A stretch of DNA of 64,000 bases, taken from assembly GCF_018613605.1 (NCBI RefSeq), contig NZ_JAGGPU010000007.1, positions 1 through 64,000 of the forward strand, in the 5' to 3' direction. Each line of letters opens with the position of its first letter. The first letter of the stretch is position 1. The notes below the pieces were generated by a model. That model had not been told where the DNA came from and ran no database searches. It saw only the letters and a list, made by a program, of their open reading frames with translations. Origin of the DNA: Pedobacter sp. ISL-64 (GTDB lineage: Bacteria; Bacteroidota; Bacteroidia; Sphingobacteriales; Sphingobacteriaceae). The translations under genes and the position numbers were made by a program. Of this stretch, positions 35,591 to 44,856 are shown piece after piece.

Positions 35591-36913
35591 CTAGTAAAGG
35601 GTAAACTCTACACGACGGTTTTGCTGACGGCCTTTTGCTGTTTTGTTGGTAGCAATTGGCTGACCCATGCCATAACCTGTAGCCTCAATACGTGATGCAT
35701 TTGCACCTTGAGAAACTAAATAAGCTTTTACAGATTCTGCTCTATCTTTCGATAAACGCAAGTTTAATTCTTTTGAACCTGTATTATCTGTATGACCAGC
35801 TAATTTTAAGCTAAAATTTTTCTGAATCAACAATGCAGCAACTCTATTTAAAGAAGCATAAGATTTAGAACGGATGGTAGCTTTACCTAAATCGAACTCT
35901 AAGTTTTTAATCGCTTCGTTAACTACTTTACGATCTTCTTCTGTTACGATTACTTTTTCTATAACTTTTTCAGGAGTTTTTAACGGACAACCAGAACCAT
36001 CAACAACAGTACCAGCTGGTGTATCAGGGCATTTGTCTAATTTATCTGCAACACCATCGCCATCTGTATCTTTCAAGATGTCGTTCATTTCCGAACGTAG
36101 TTTTGCATTTTCAGCTTTTTGAGCATCTAAATCAGATTTCAAACCTTCTGCAGTTTGTTTTGCTTTTAAAGCTTCATCGTACGTTAAAGCTACCGGATTA
36201 TGGAAAGCCAATTGTTTTCCGGTACCTAATGCAAACTCTAAACCAGCATAAGCATAATTGTATTTATCGTTTCCGTTTTTGTAGTAACCATCTAAGTTAT
36301 CACCATCAACAAAGTTGATTGTCCAACCTAAATCTAAATTAACCGCATCAGAAATTTTAAATTTAGCACCTAATCCCACAGGGATAATTAATTCGTTGAT
36401 GTTATCGCCACCACCAAATTCTGAAGTTCCCGCTGCAGTAGTAATTGTAGGTTTGTAAGCTGCAATACCAGCTCCGGCAGAAGCATAAAGCTGTAAGGTA
36501 TTCTCTTTTTTAAACATATCGATATTGAACATGTTTACAACAGCGTTTAAACTTCCAGAATAAGATAACTCTGTATCAAATGCTTTTACTGGAGAGTTGT
36601 TTACCAAACCGCTTTCATAAGGCTCGGTATTATCTCCCTTTAATTTACCACGAACTCCATCTAAACGAAGTGAGAAATAAGGTGTAAATTGTTTTTTAAT
36701 GTAAAGGCCATAACCTAAACTTGATTTGTTATTACTGAAATCATTTTTCCCACCTAATGGTGATAATGGAGTAAGTACACCAGCGTTTACACCGATAGAC
36801 CATGTTCTGAACGTTGTTGTGGAAGTTGCAGGACTTTCTTGAGCTGAAGCAACCGACCCGATGAGTAAACCAGCGAGTGCAACCGGGAGTGTTTTAAATA
36901 GTTGTAGTTTCAT
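35591..36913 (-). CDS. OmpA-family outer-membrane protein
   Basis: The 440-residue protein has a signal peptide (MKLQLFKTLPVALAGLLIGSVASAQ), an N-terminal beta-barrel (about 30-235), and a Lys/Glu-rich linker. A thrombospondin type-3-like calcium repeat follows (DTDGDGVADKLDKCPDTPAG), then a C-terminal OmpA peptidoglycan-binding domain (AGHTDNTGSKELNLRLSKDRA then NRRVEF). It anchors the outer membrane to the cell wall. The ATG at 36913 is chosen because the signal peptide starts there; the upstream extension covers the promoter. Confidence 0.93.
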   Translation of the reverse strand: MKLQLFKTLPVALAGLLIGSVASAQESPATSTTTFRTWSIGVNAGVLTPLSPLGGKNDFSNNKSSLGYGLYIKKQFTPYFSLRLDGVRGKLKGDNTEPYESGLVNNSPVKAFDTELSYSGSLNAVVNMFNIDMFKKENTLQLYASAGAGIAAYKPTITTAAGTSEFGGGDNINELIIPVGLGAKFKISDAVNLDLGWTINFVDGDNLDGYYKNGNDKYNYAYAGLEFALGTGKQLAFHNPVALTYDEALKAKQTAEGLKSDLDAQKAENAKLRSEMNDILKDTDGDGVADKLDKCPDTPAGTVVDGSGCPLKTPEKVIEKVIVTEEDRKVVNEAIKNLEFDLGKATIRSKSYASLNRVAALLIQKNFSLKLAGHTDNTGSKELNLRLSKDRAESVKAYLVSQGANASRIEATGYGMGQPIATNKTAKGRQQNRRVEFTLY

Positions 36914-36967
36914 AAATTTTCTTTTAACGTTGAATAAGCGTTGGCACTCGTATTGCAATAGCCATAC

Positions 36968-36999
36968 CAAAAATACAAGCATGTAAAAATACTTATCAA
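36968..36999 (-). promoter_or_regulatory. Promoter of ompA-like gene
   Basis: On the minus strand TTG (36997-36999), 21 bases, TATTTTTG (36968-36975) matches the Bacteroidota consensus well. The transcription start would lie near 36962, about 50 bases before the ATG. Confidence 0.6.
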
Positions 37000-37049
37000 C
37001 TTTTCAACACTAATCGCCAATGCAACACAAGGGCAAAACTAAAAAATAA

Positions 37050-37300
37050 GTTATAAATAGTAAACGCATGGCTTTTAATCCGCTTCACCTTATTGATCTT
37101 CCAAAATCAAAATCTTTAGTTTCGGACTTTAGCACCCCTATTTCCTGTTGACATTTTACGAGTGCGGGTAATTGTCAGTACCCTTCTTGTTAAAATAGAT
37201 CAATGCCAATTTATCAGGCGGGGTAAGTCGCTCCTGCAAATTATGGGTAAATAGTTTTTACTCCTTTTTTTGATCATCTATTGCCTCATGCCGTAACACA
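37050..37300 (-). pseudogene. Decayed copy of the 3' end of the GAF-domain gene
   Basis: This non-coding stretch aligns almost base for base with the 3' end of the GAF-domain gene at 39144-41480 (about 39145-39375). Translated on the minus strand it still reads ERLTPPDKLALIYFNKK, against ERLTQPDKLALIYFNKR in the intact gene. It is then broken by a TAA, indels and frame changes. It lies 18 bp downstream of the DUF885 stop, so the DUF885 gene is bracketed by the intact GAF 3' end and this remnant. Only about 80 codons are represented. Confidence 0.8.
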
Positions 37301-37317
37301 TCCTCCAAAATTGTATA

Positions 37318-39027
37318 CTATTTGATATCGCCGGCAAATTTCCATCGGGTATTGAAATTTTCGGGCAATTGCTGGTTGGTTAGCAAGGCCCTTACCATTT
37401 CTACAGGCATGTTGTTTTCGTGCAATACACGATTGTGAAACTGAATATTGGTCATTTTACCACTTTGTACCAGCTCTTTGTGCAATGCCCTGAACTGTAA
37501 TCCACCTAACATGTACCCAATTTGGTATAATGGCCCATAACCTCCTGTAAACGATCTACGCACCTCTGCTTCTGCGTTAGCACGCTCAAAACCAACACGA
37601 TCTACCAAAAAATCGATACACTGCTGAGGTGTCCATTTGCCTAAATGGTAGTTCATTGAAAAAATGATACGCGCGCAACGGTGCATGCGCCAAAAAAGCA
37701 TTCCAATTTTATCTTCCGGAGATTTTGCAAAATTCTGGTCCCACAGCAACATCTCCCAATAAAGCGACCAGCCTTCCGTCCAGAAAGGTGTACCAAATAC
37801 TTTGCGATAAGGCTTGTAGCGGCTTTGTATAAAATACTGAAGGTTGTGCCCGGGAATAAGCTCATGAAAAACTACAGCTCTGGAAAAATGCCTGTTATTG
37901 CCACGCAAGGTCATCATTTTGGCATCCTCGGTCATGTCTTCTGTTGGATAAGCAATTAATACGGATTCGCCACCCAGAAAAAACGGTGCAAATAATTGTT
38001 CCTTCGGACTTAGCATGCGCATGCGCCAGCCTTCTTTAGCCAGGGCTGGAATGGCGATGAGTTTATTTTTCTCTACAAAGTCTATGGCTTCATTAGCCAG
38101 TTCATAAACCAGTTCAGGCTGTTTCCCCAATTCAGGATAATCTGTTTTTACTTTTTCAAGTGCTTTTTTCCATTCGTTACCAAAGCCCATTTGTTGCGAG
38201 GCTTTAAGCATTTCGGCATCACACCAGGCAAATTCTCTCATGGCAATGGCCTCAATCTGCTCAGGGGTATAAGCAATCATCTCATCCTTTAAGCTGCTTA
38301 ATAAAGCTGTTCTTCCTATCGGATTGCCAATAATGCCACTTCCATCGTCTTTGGCATTTGACGGTTTAGCTATTTTACCCAGTGCGGCAGCATAATCCTT
38401 CGCGGCATCTACTACATCAGGATAAACTGCTTTGGTGGCTTTGGTGAATTGCGGATCGTAGCCATCATAAAACTTATAAGCTTCGGTAAATACAGCCAGA
38501 TATTGATTAACGGTTTCCTGCGCCCAAGAAGCCTGTACTGGCGTAACTGCCAAGTCTTTGTTTTCTACTACTTTTGTGGTTTTCTGAATAGCTTCTTTCA
38601 GTTGTTCGAATTGTTCTTTGGTAATTTTACCATCTTGTTGCTGGCCAATTCTTCGCTTTGCTTCAAAATCCAACAGTATTTTGGCAAAAGGCAAAGTAAA
38701 AATGTTGCTTCTAAATTCGGTGTAGTGCTGTTGCAAACTTGCCGAATCTGATCGGATATCGCGTTTAAGCAAAATATAATCTACCCTTTCATTTACAGTT
38801 AGCTTGTTAAAAGGCAATGCCTTTAATTGTTTTTGACATTCAGCATAAAAGCGTTCCATCCGCTTAAAGTATTCTTCCGATCGCTTGAGCGTATATTTAC
38901 GGTTTAACATGGTCTCGTCTGATTGGTATTGATTAATCAGTGGACTCACCAGACTGGCTTCATTAGTTTGAGCGTGTAACTGTACTGTAACTGCTAGAAA
39001 TAAAAACAGCGAAAATAGTTTGCGCAT
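37318..39027 (-). CDS. DUF885-family secreted metallopeptidase-like protein
   Basis: The 569-residue protein has a signal peptide (MRKLFSLFLFLAVTVQLHAQ) and a long helical DUF885 domain. The family motif VFHELIPGHNLQYF (about residues 384-397) gives the HExxxGH-type metal site, and a downstream FWTEGWSLYWEMLLWD helix supplies the further conserved Glu. Family members are M32/M3-like zinc peptidases, probably acting in the periplasm on peptides. The substrate is unknown. The gene lies between the GAF gene and a decayed copy of that gene's 3' end. Confidence 0.82.
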   Translation of the reverse strand: MRKLFSLFLFLAVTVQLHAQTNEASLVSPLINQYQSDETMLNRKYTLKRSEEYFKRMERFYAECQKQLKALPFNKLTVNERVDYILLKRDIRSDSASLQQHYTEFRSNIFTLPFAKILLDFEAKRRIGQQQDGKITKEQFEQLKEAIQKTTKVVENKDLAVTPVQASWAQETVNQYLAVFTEAYKFYDGYDPQFTKATKAVYPDVVDAAKDYAAALGKIAKPSNAKDDGSGIIGNPIGRTALLSSLKDEMIAYTPEQIEAIAMREFAWCDAEMLKASQQMGFGNEWKKALEKVKTDYPELGKQPELVYELANEAIDFVEKNKLIAIPALAKEGWRMRMLSPKEQLFAPFFLGGESVLIAYPTEDMTEDAKMMTLRGNNRHFSRAVVFHELIPGHNLQYFIQSRYKPYRKVFGTPFWTEGWSLYWEMLLWDQNFAKSPEDKIGMLFWRMHRCARIIFSMNYHLGKWTPQQCIDFLVDRVGFERANAEAEVRRSFTGGYGPLYQIGYMLGGLQFRALHKELVQSGKMTNIQFHNRVLHENNMPVEMVRALLTNQQLPENFNTRWKFAGDIK

Positions 39028-39143
39028 AGCGATTGGGGCATGTTTGATTAGCTAACGCAATATAGCTAAACCGCTAAATATTTGCAGGGGGTGCCTGTGT
39101 AACTTATTGAAGATATTAGACTAAGCAAGTCCAAATTAAATGT

Positions 39144-41480
39144 TTAAAAAATAGTTAAGCGCAATGCCTTTAATCCACTTAGCCCCTGTAAATCTTCCAA
39201 ATCAAGATCTTCAGTTTCAGGTTTCAATACGCCAGTTTCCTGCAGATATTTCACAAAGGGCAGGTAATCGTCAATATCTCTTTTATTGAAATAGATCAGT
39301 GCCAGTTTATCGGGCTGCGTAAGGCGCTCCTGCGAATTGCGAATAAGTATCTTATCAATCCTTTTTTTGATCATCTGATACCTGATATTATAAGCGCCTT
39401 CTACATCGAACTTCCGCTCGTCGATCCTAAAACTAATGTCTATTGGATGGTTATGGATAAAGATAAGTTGTGTGGTGGCCAACTTAACGGCCAGATCGGG
39501 CTGGAGCCGCTGAACCATTTTGGCAATCTCAGCCATTGATGATAGTTGCCATAACCGTAGATTTTTAAGATGGAAGTGATTAAAAATCCGATCAGGTGCG
39601 ATAGACTGCCCGATATAGATATCGTATTCAACACCATCTGTCCTGAATTTCTCGAAATAACAGGGATAAGAATCTTGCAGTTTTTTGCGTTCACTTTCAA
39701 AATAATTGTTAATGGCTGTATTAATCAGCTGCATAGATGTTTCCAGCGCCTGACGGTGTTTATACACTTCGCCATGAGGCGCCGAAATGCGGTCGAGGTA
39801 TTTACCGATTACCTTTTGGGTATCAGGATGCGATTGGGAGATGAGCTTTAGGTAATCGCTGGTTTCTTCTTTAAGGAAAATATTGAGGTTGTTTTCATCA
39901 GTTGTGTTCAACTCGTCCTCCTGCAAAATATCACTCCACTTGTTGCAGTTAAAAATGATCTCCACCAGCAAAGCATCGCTATAAGTTTTGCTCAGCTCTT
40001 CCAGCGTTTCACGAAACAGGCTCAGGTGCAGGCTCAGATCGGCCTTACTGGCTACATTGCGTTCAGTAGTAGAATTCCTAATATCTATTGCGCCATAAAA
40101 GGGGTAAACGTCTGCAAAACTAATATCCTCATTACGCTGTGGCAAATTCCTTTTCTTATTGTAAAGGTGATGCCAGGCAGCTTCATTAAACTTCCATTGT
40201 ACAGCAGGTTGGATAGAGGTATATTTTTCTTTGATGATGTTTTCAATCTCAAGATTAAACTCATCGATATAGACCTGTAAGAGTTGAGCAATGGGCGCTA
40301 AAACGGGCTCCAATAAAGTAATTTTCTTTTCATCGAAAGTTTCTCCAACCCAGGTGTGCATGCCTAGTACACCTACCAATATCTGGTTGTGAAATACAGG
40401 TAGGAGCGCCATCGATTTTACATTTAGTTCCCTAAACCTGTCTAACCAAGGAAACATCTCTTTGCTTTCGGCCCAGATATCGGGCGAGTAAAAGGAATTC
40501 GGATTTGCAGCGTAACCTTCGGCAATCTGCCGAAAAGCTTCGGGACTTAAAGTTTCTTCACCCCATACCGAAAACAACAGACCGCTTCCGCCCTTTACAT
40601 ACCCATAAACCATTTTGTTGTTTACCCTTACGAAGGGAAAAAGATCGAACTGGATATTGGCATTTTGCACCAGCACTTTAAGCGATTGTATCACCTCTCC
40701 ATAAGCGACACCCTCACTGCCTGGCACACTGCTCAATCTTATACTTTTAATATTTTCTACCGCCTGCTTGGCAGTAACATCGGTAATGGTAAGCACCGAA
40801 ATACCTCTAAGCTCAAAAAGAGTTAGTGGCAGCACCTGCTGTAACTTATCCAATCCAGATTCTTCACTCAAATATAGTTGTAACTCCCGGTAGCTAAGAT
40901 CGGGCAATGGCTGCTTAGCCTTAACTTCGATAAAACTGGCATTTACACCGATATGGAAGTAACCTGGCAAGCCAGTATCAGCATTGATGCCTGAATGGTA
41001 TTTTTCTTTTAAAGGCACATGAAATGCATATAATTCGCTAAGAATGAAGGAATAGATAAAATGCAGGCGATCATGCTGATGTTGCTCAAGCGTTTTTGAC
41101 CCGACAAAACTATTCTGATCTTTTTCTTCATGTTCAAGCAGTTCGTACATCAGCTCCGTCCCATAAAAAGTAATGGGCTGCATTGGTGCACAAAGCCCCC
41201 AAGCCTGATGATTTTCTGTTAAAAGTGCTTGCGAAAGACAGGCATACATATGTTCCAGCAGTAATTCGTGCTGATAAATATCTTCGATAGCGATAACCTG
41301 TTCATCAATTCCCTGTTTTTTAAATTCTTTTAAGGCATTGCTATAAAGGGTAGATTTTACAGTCCGTTCTTCTTTAATTTTTCGCTGCAGATATTTGATA
41401 AAAGGGCCAAAAGAGATAGCCGAATCTACCTGGGGTAAATCTGGGTAATTTCGGGCAAGATTAAATATGCGCTTTTTCAT
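39144..41480 (-). CDS. Large GAF-domain protein, signalling role inferred
   Basis: The 778-residue cytosolic protein has an N-terminal helical region (about 1-210), a GAF-like sensor region near 310-420 (MALLPVFHNQILVGVLGMHTW) and a long C-terminal part with FYGAIDIRNSTTERNVASKADL near 470. IDIRNST resembles the start of nucleotide-cyclase/PP2C-like sensor modules, but no catalytic metal site is clear. Proteins of this shape are widespread in Sphingobacteriaceae with no assigned function. The ATG at 41480 is chosen (MKKRIFNLARNYPDLP). Its 3' end has been duplicated, leaving the remnant at 37050-37300. Confidence 0.65.
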   Translation of the reverse strand: MKKRIFNLARNYPDLPQVDSAISFGPFIKYLQRKIKEERTVKSTLYSNALKEFKKQGIDEQVIAIEDIYQHELLLEHMYACLSQALLTENHQAWGLCAPMQPITFYGTELMYELLEHEEKDQNSFVGSKTLEQHQHDRLHFIYSFILSELYAFHVPLKEKYHSGINADTGLPGYFHIGVNASFIEVKAKQPLPDLSYRELQLYLSEESGLDKLQQVLPLTLFELRGISVLTITDVTAKQAVENIKSIRLSSVPGSEGVAYGEVIQSLKVLVQNANIQFDLFPFVRVNNKMVYGYVKGGSGLLFSVWGEETLSPEAFRQIAEGYAANPNSFYSPDIWAESKEMFPWLDRFRELNVKSMALLPVFHNQILVGVLGMHTWVGETFDEKKITLLEPVLAPIAQLLQVYIDEFNLEIENIIKEKYTSIQPAVQWKFNEAAWHHLYNKKRNLPQRNEDISFADVYPFYGAIDIRNSTTERNVASKADLSLHLSLFRETLEELSKTYSDALLVEIIFNCNKWSDILQEDELNTTDENNLNIFLKEETSDYLKLISQSHPDTQKVIGKYLDRISAPHGEVYKHRQALETSMQLINTAINNYFESERKKLQDSYPCYFEKFRTDGVEYDIYIGQSIAPDRIFNHFHLKNLRLWQLSSMAEIAKMVQRLQPDLAVKLATTQLIFIHNHPIDISFRIDERKFDVEGAYNIRYQMIKKRIDKILIRNSQERLTQPDKLALIYFNKRDIDDYLPFVKYLQETGVLKPETEDLDLEDLQGLSGLKALRLTIF

Positions 41481-41562
41481 CTCTTTAAACTTTAAACCAT
41501 ACAACTAATTGAATTGCAAAAGATTGGCTAGTGCTAAGATAAAAAATAGATGTGAGAAATTG

Positions 41563-43284
41563 CTACCAGCCAATGGCCTTATCATCTCCCCTTGGGTCGG
41601 CACCGCCCTGATAATTGCCCCATTTAGTTTTTAAGATGGCATCAACCCTGCCGATCGTACCTCTCAGTACAATTTTATAGCCTTTTGCTTTTAATTTTCC
41701 GAGGGTTAAACTATCGATGGCATCTTTTTCGATATACACTTCATCTGGTAACCATTGGTGATGAAACTTTTTAGCAGCTACCGCCGACTGCATCGACATA
41801 TCAAAATCGATTACATTTATAATGGTTTGAAATACGGATGTGATAATGGTTGAGCCACCTGGAGTACCCACCACCATAAACAATTTTCCATCTTTCTCTA
41901 CAATACTCGGTGTCATAGAGCTTAACATTCGTTTATTGGGTGCAATTGCATTGGCTTCGCCACCAACTAAACCGTACATGTTAGGTGCGCCAGGTTTAAC
42001 AGAAAAGTCGTCCATTTCGTTATTCAACAGAAACCCGGCTCCTTTTACAGCAACTAACGATCCGTAAGAACCATTTAAGGTAGTGGTAATCGAAACGGCA
42101 TTTCCATCGCGGTCTACAATAGAGAAATGTGTGGTCTCTTCGTGCTCTGCCCCTTTTATTTCACCGGCCAGAACAGCGCTACTTGGTGTTGCTGCTGCCC
42201 AGTTAAAGTTCGACATGCGTTTTTTATTATAATCTGCGCTCAACATTTGCTGTTGTGGAACAGTATAAAAATCAGGGTCGCCTAAATGTGTTGCCCGATC
42301 GGCATACACTCTTTTTTCGGCTTCTACAATTACCTGAACTGTAGAGTCTGCATTATGCCCCCACTTTTTTAATGGAAAATTTTCTACACTTTGCAGCAAT
42401 TGAATCAGGGCAATACCTCCACTTGAAGTTGGCGGCATGGTAATAATTTTATAGCCTCTATAGTTGCCTGTTATGGGTTTACGCCAGGTAGCGTGATAAT
42501 TTTTTAAATCTTCTTTTGTAATAAGTCCATGGCCTCGTTGCATTTCAGCCACAAGCGAGTCGGCCACAGCGCCTTCATAAAAACCTGCCCTACCTTTTTC
42601 CTGGATCAGCTTTAGCGTATTGCCAAGCTCTTTTTGAACCAGAAGATCATTTTCCTGCCAGGTACTTTCTAAATTTACGAAGGCCGTTCCATCAGGATTA
42701 AAATCCATAAACTTTCTATGCAAACCATTCAATTCGCTTGCCTGCCGCTTAGTCATTTTAAAACCATCTTGTGCCAAATTTATTGCTGGTTGCAACACCT
42801 GTGCCCAAGAAAGCTTTCCATATTTTTTGTGTGCCTCTACCATACCATCTACAGACCCTGGTACGCCAGCGGCTAAATGCCCGTATAAACTTTTATCTAC
42901 AATTGGATTGCCGGCCGAATCGAGATACATATCTCTACTGGCCCCCGCAGCTGCTTTTTCTCTAAAATCTAAGGCATTTATTTCGCCGTTTGCACCGCGG
43001 TACACCATAAAACCGCCTCCACCAATATTCCCCGCGTTTGGATAAACCACAGCAAGTGCAAACTGAACAGCAACAGCTGCATCAACCGCATTCCCGCCCT
43101 TTTTTAAAATATCTATACCTACCTGCGATGCTTCCGGATGGGCAGAAACTACCATGCCATTTTTATATTCACCGCTGTTGTTTTTACCCAATTGTCCGGT
43201 TACGCAACCAGCCAATAACAGCACAACACTTAGGTATATTAACGATTTTTTAAAGTTATTGAGTGGCTTTATAGTTTTCTGCAT
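41563..43284 (-). CDS. ggt: Gamma-glutamyltransferase
   Basis: It hydrolyses or transfers the gamma-glutamyl group of glutathione in the periplasm. The 573-residue precursor has a lipoprotein-like signal (about residues 13-27, LLLAGC). The large-subunit fold contains GGNAVDAAVAVQFALAVVYPNAGNIGGGGFMVY. The autocleavage site is at the first Thr of TTHFSIVDRDGNAV, and GTPGGSTIITSVFQ follows in the small subunit. The start codon and first seven codons (MQKTIKP) lie inside a duplicated fragment of the fadD 3' end (43264-43353). The present N-terminus was thus at least partly built from fadD sequence. Confidence 0.92.
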   Translation of the reverse strand: MQKTIKPLNNFKKSLIYLSVVLLLAGCVTGQLGKNNSGEYKNGMVVSAHPEASQVGIDILKKGGNAVDAAVAVQFALAVVYPNAGNIGGGGFMVYRGANGEINALDFREKAAAGASRDMYLDSAGNPIVDKSLYGHLAAGVPGSVDGMVEAHKKYGKLSWAQVLQPAINLAQDGFKMTKRQASELNGLHRKFMDFNPDGTAFVNLESTWQENDLLVQKELGNTLKLIQEKGRAGFYEGAVADSLVAEMQRGHGLITKEDLKNYHATWRKPITGNYRGYKIITMPPTSSGGIALIQLLQSVENFPLKKWGHNADSTVQVIVEAEKRVYADRATHLGDPDFYTVPQQQMLSADYNKKRMSNFNWAAATPSSAVLAGEIKGAEHEETTHFSIVDRDGNAVSITTTLNGSYGSLVAVKGAGFLLNNEMDDFSVKPGAPNMYGLVGGEANAIAPNKRMLSSMTPSIVEKDGKLFMVVGTPGGSTIITSVFQTIINVIDFDMSMQSAVAAKKFHHQWLPDEVYIEKDAIDSLTLGKLKAKGYKIVLRGTIGRVDAILKTKWGNYQGGADPRGDDKAIGW

Positions 43285-43353
43285 TTTTATATATTTTTTC
43301 TATTACTTCGTTGTTTTTCTTGGTAATCACTTTTCTTTTCAAACTTAACTTTC
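43264..43353 (-). repeat. Duplicated 3' end of fadD overlapping the ggt start
   Basis: These 90 bases align with 44860-44949, the last 30 codons of the acyl-CoA ligase gene, with few substitutions and a one-base indel. The intact gene ends ...KIYKDAEGYKP; the copy reads ATATATAAAAATGCAGAAAA, where GATGCAGAA has become AATGCAGAA and provides the ggt ATG. The tlpA gene lies between the two copies. Confidence 0.85.
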
Positions 43354-43379
43354 GGATAGGAAATACTTGTTTCTAAGGG

Positions 43380-44801
43380 TTATAAATACTTACTAATCTG
43401 CGCATATAATTTTTCTTTATCACTTGGCCTTAAAGCATCAGCAACAACTAATTTACCATTTTTAATAATTAAATAACGCGGTATTCCATAGCTCCCATCT
43501 TTTCCCAGTTTATCACTCAAATCTTTTCTCAAGGCTTGATTAGCACGAACATGATTGCCAGAAAGTTTAAAGTATTTTATCATCTCTTTCCATTGCTGTG
43601 CTGCATCATCTTTATCTATGGAGATAAAAAGCATCTCAACCTGTTTTGCTTTGATAAATTTCTCCAGGTCTTTACTATATTCAAATTCTTGTTTACATGG
43701 CCCACACCAGGTTGCCCAAATATCAACAAATACCGTTTTGTCTTTAAATTGGCCAATTAAACTATCCAGGTTGTTAAATTTATCGTAGTTAGCCAATATT
43801 TTTTGCCCGGGTTCAAAATCGTTTTTCACCTTATTATGGTAGGCTATAATTTCATTGACCGTTGGTTGCAAATATGGCGTAAAATCACTTTTAGGATAAC
43901 TGGCTTTAAATGAATTGAACAAATCAACCAATACTTTCTGATACCTGGCCTGTAACATTTCCTCATATAGAAAAGTTGCCAGCAAAAACTCTTTCATTTT
44001 GCCTGTATAATTATCTCCGAAGGTTTTATATATACTTTTAAGCCAAATGTCCTCATCTCTTTTAGGCAATTGAGTTCCTTTTTTTAGCGGGATGTAATAA
44101 TTGAGGTAAGTACTTACGTAATATTTGGCATGGTAGTAAAAATCTGGGTAAAAAGCATCCTGAAGATTGTTCATGGAATACTTTTTATAGGCATCTGCCC
44201 ACATTTTATCCAAATCGTTATTTATTTTTTGCTTTGCACTAAAAACGACCATGGGGATAGCGGCTTGCAAAATGATCTGTTCGGTTGAAAAGTATCTTTT
44301 TATTTCGTTATAAAAGTTTGCCGAAATCTTTTGTTTCAAAAATAGATCTGTGTAAGGTTTTAGTGCTTCATTCTGATCATTTTCGAGCAATTGATACAAA
44401 CCAGCTGTAGTGCTATCTTTCTTATAATAATCTCTGGCTCTGTATTGATAAAACTCGGCATTCCTCTTGTTAAAAAGCAACATCCCCTCCTTATTTTTAT
44501 CGCTCTGCACCAAAATGCCATTATCGAAAACTAAATGCGTAGTACCTGGCTCTATTAATACTGTATTATTGTTAATTCTTAACCAAGCAAGTTTATTAAT
44601 CTTTAAAGAATAGTTTACTGTACTATCATCGCCAAATTTAATCTCTTTTTTGGCGGGATAAAACCATGTATCATCCACGGGAATTTGGATAATTACCGTA
44701 TTATTTTTAGCATTTAAACTTTTGATATTAAGTTTTGCTTCTTGCGCAAAAGAATTTATTGCACTTGTAATTAGTAAAATAAATAAAATTATCCTTTTCA
44801 T
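43380..44801 (-). CDS. TlpA-family thioredoxin-like protein
   Basis: The 473-residue periplasmic protein has a signal peptide (MKRIILFILLITSAINSFAQ), a long helical middle part (about 100-330) typical of Bacteroidota TlpA-like proteins, and a C-terminal thioredoxin domain with WATWCGPC (CxxC around residue 365). It probably reduces or isomerises disulfides of exported proteins. The ATG at 44801 begins at the signal peptide. It lies between fadD and a duplicated fadD 3' fragment, as if inserted there. Confidence 0.88.
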   Translation of the reverse strand: MKRIILFILLITSAINSFAQEAKLNIKSLNAKNNTVIIQIPVDDTWFYPAKKEIKFGDDSTVNYSLKINKLAWLRINNNTVLIEPGTTHLVFDNGILVQSDKNKEGMLLFNKRNAEFYQYRARDYYKKDSTTAGLYQLLENDQNEALKPYTDLFLKQKISANFYNEIKRYFSTEQIILQAAIPMVVFSAKQKINNDLDKMWADAYKKYSMNNLQDAFYPDFYYHAKYYVSTYLNYYIPLKKGTQLPKRDEDIWLKSIYKTFGDNYTGKMKEFLLATFLYEEMLQARYQKVLVDLFNSFKASYPKSDFTPYLQPTVNEIIAYHNKVKNDFEPGQKILANYDKFNNLDSLIGQFKDKTVFVDIWATWCGPCKQEFEYSKDLEKFIKAKQVEMLFISIDKDDAAQQWKEMIKYFKLSGNHVRANQALRKDLSDKLGKDGSYGIPRYLIIKNGKLVVADALRPSDKEKLYAQISKYL

Positions 44802-44856
44802 AGTTTCGGCTGTTATTAAGGCTATTTTTTTCACCAATCCTTATTTTGAAATCTTT

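Noticed and set aside
37050..37300. Small RNA or leader upstream of ompA
   Set aside because: The alignment to the GAF-gene 3' end, including readable protein sequence, explains it as a gene remnant.
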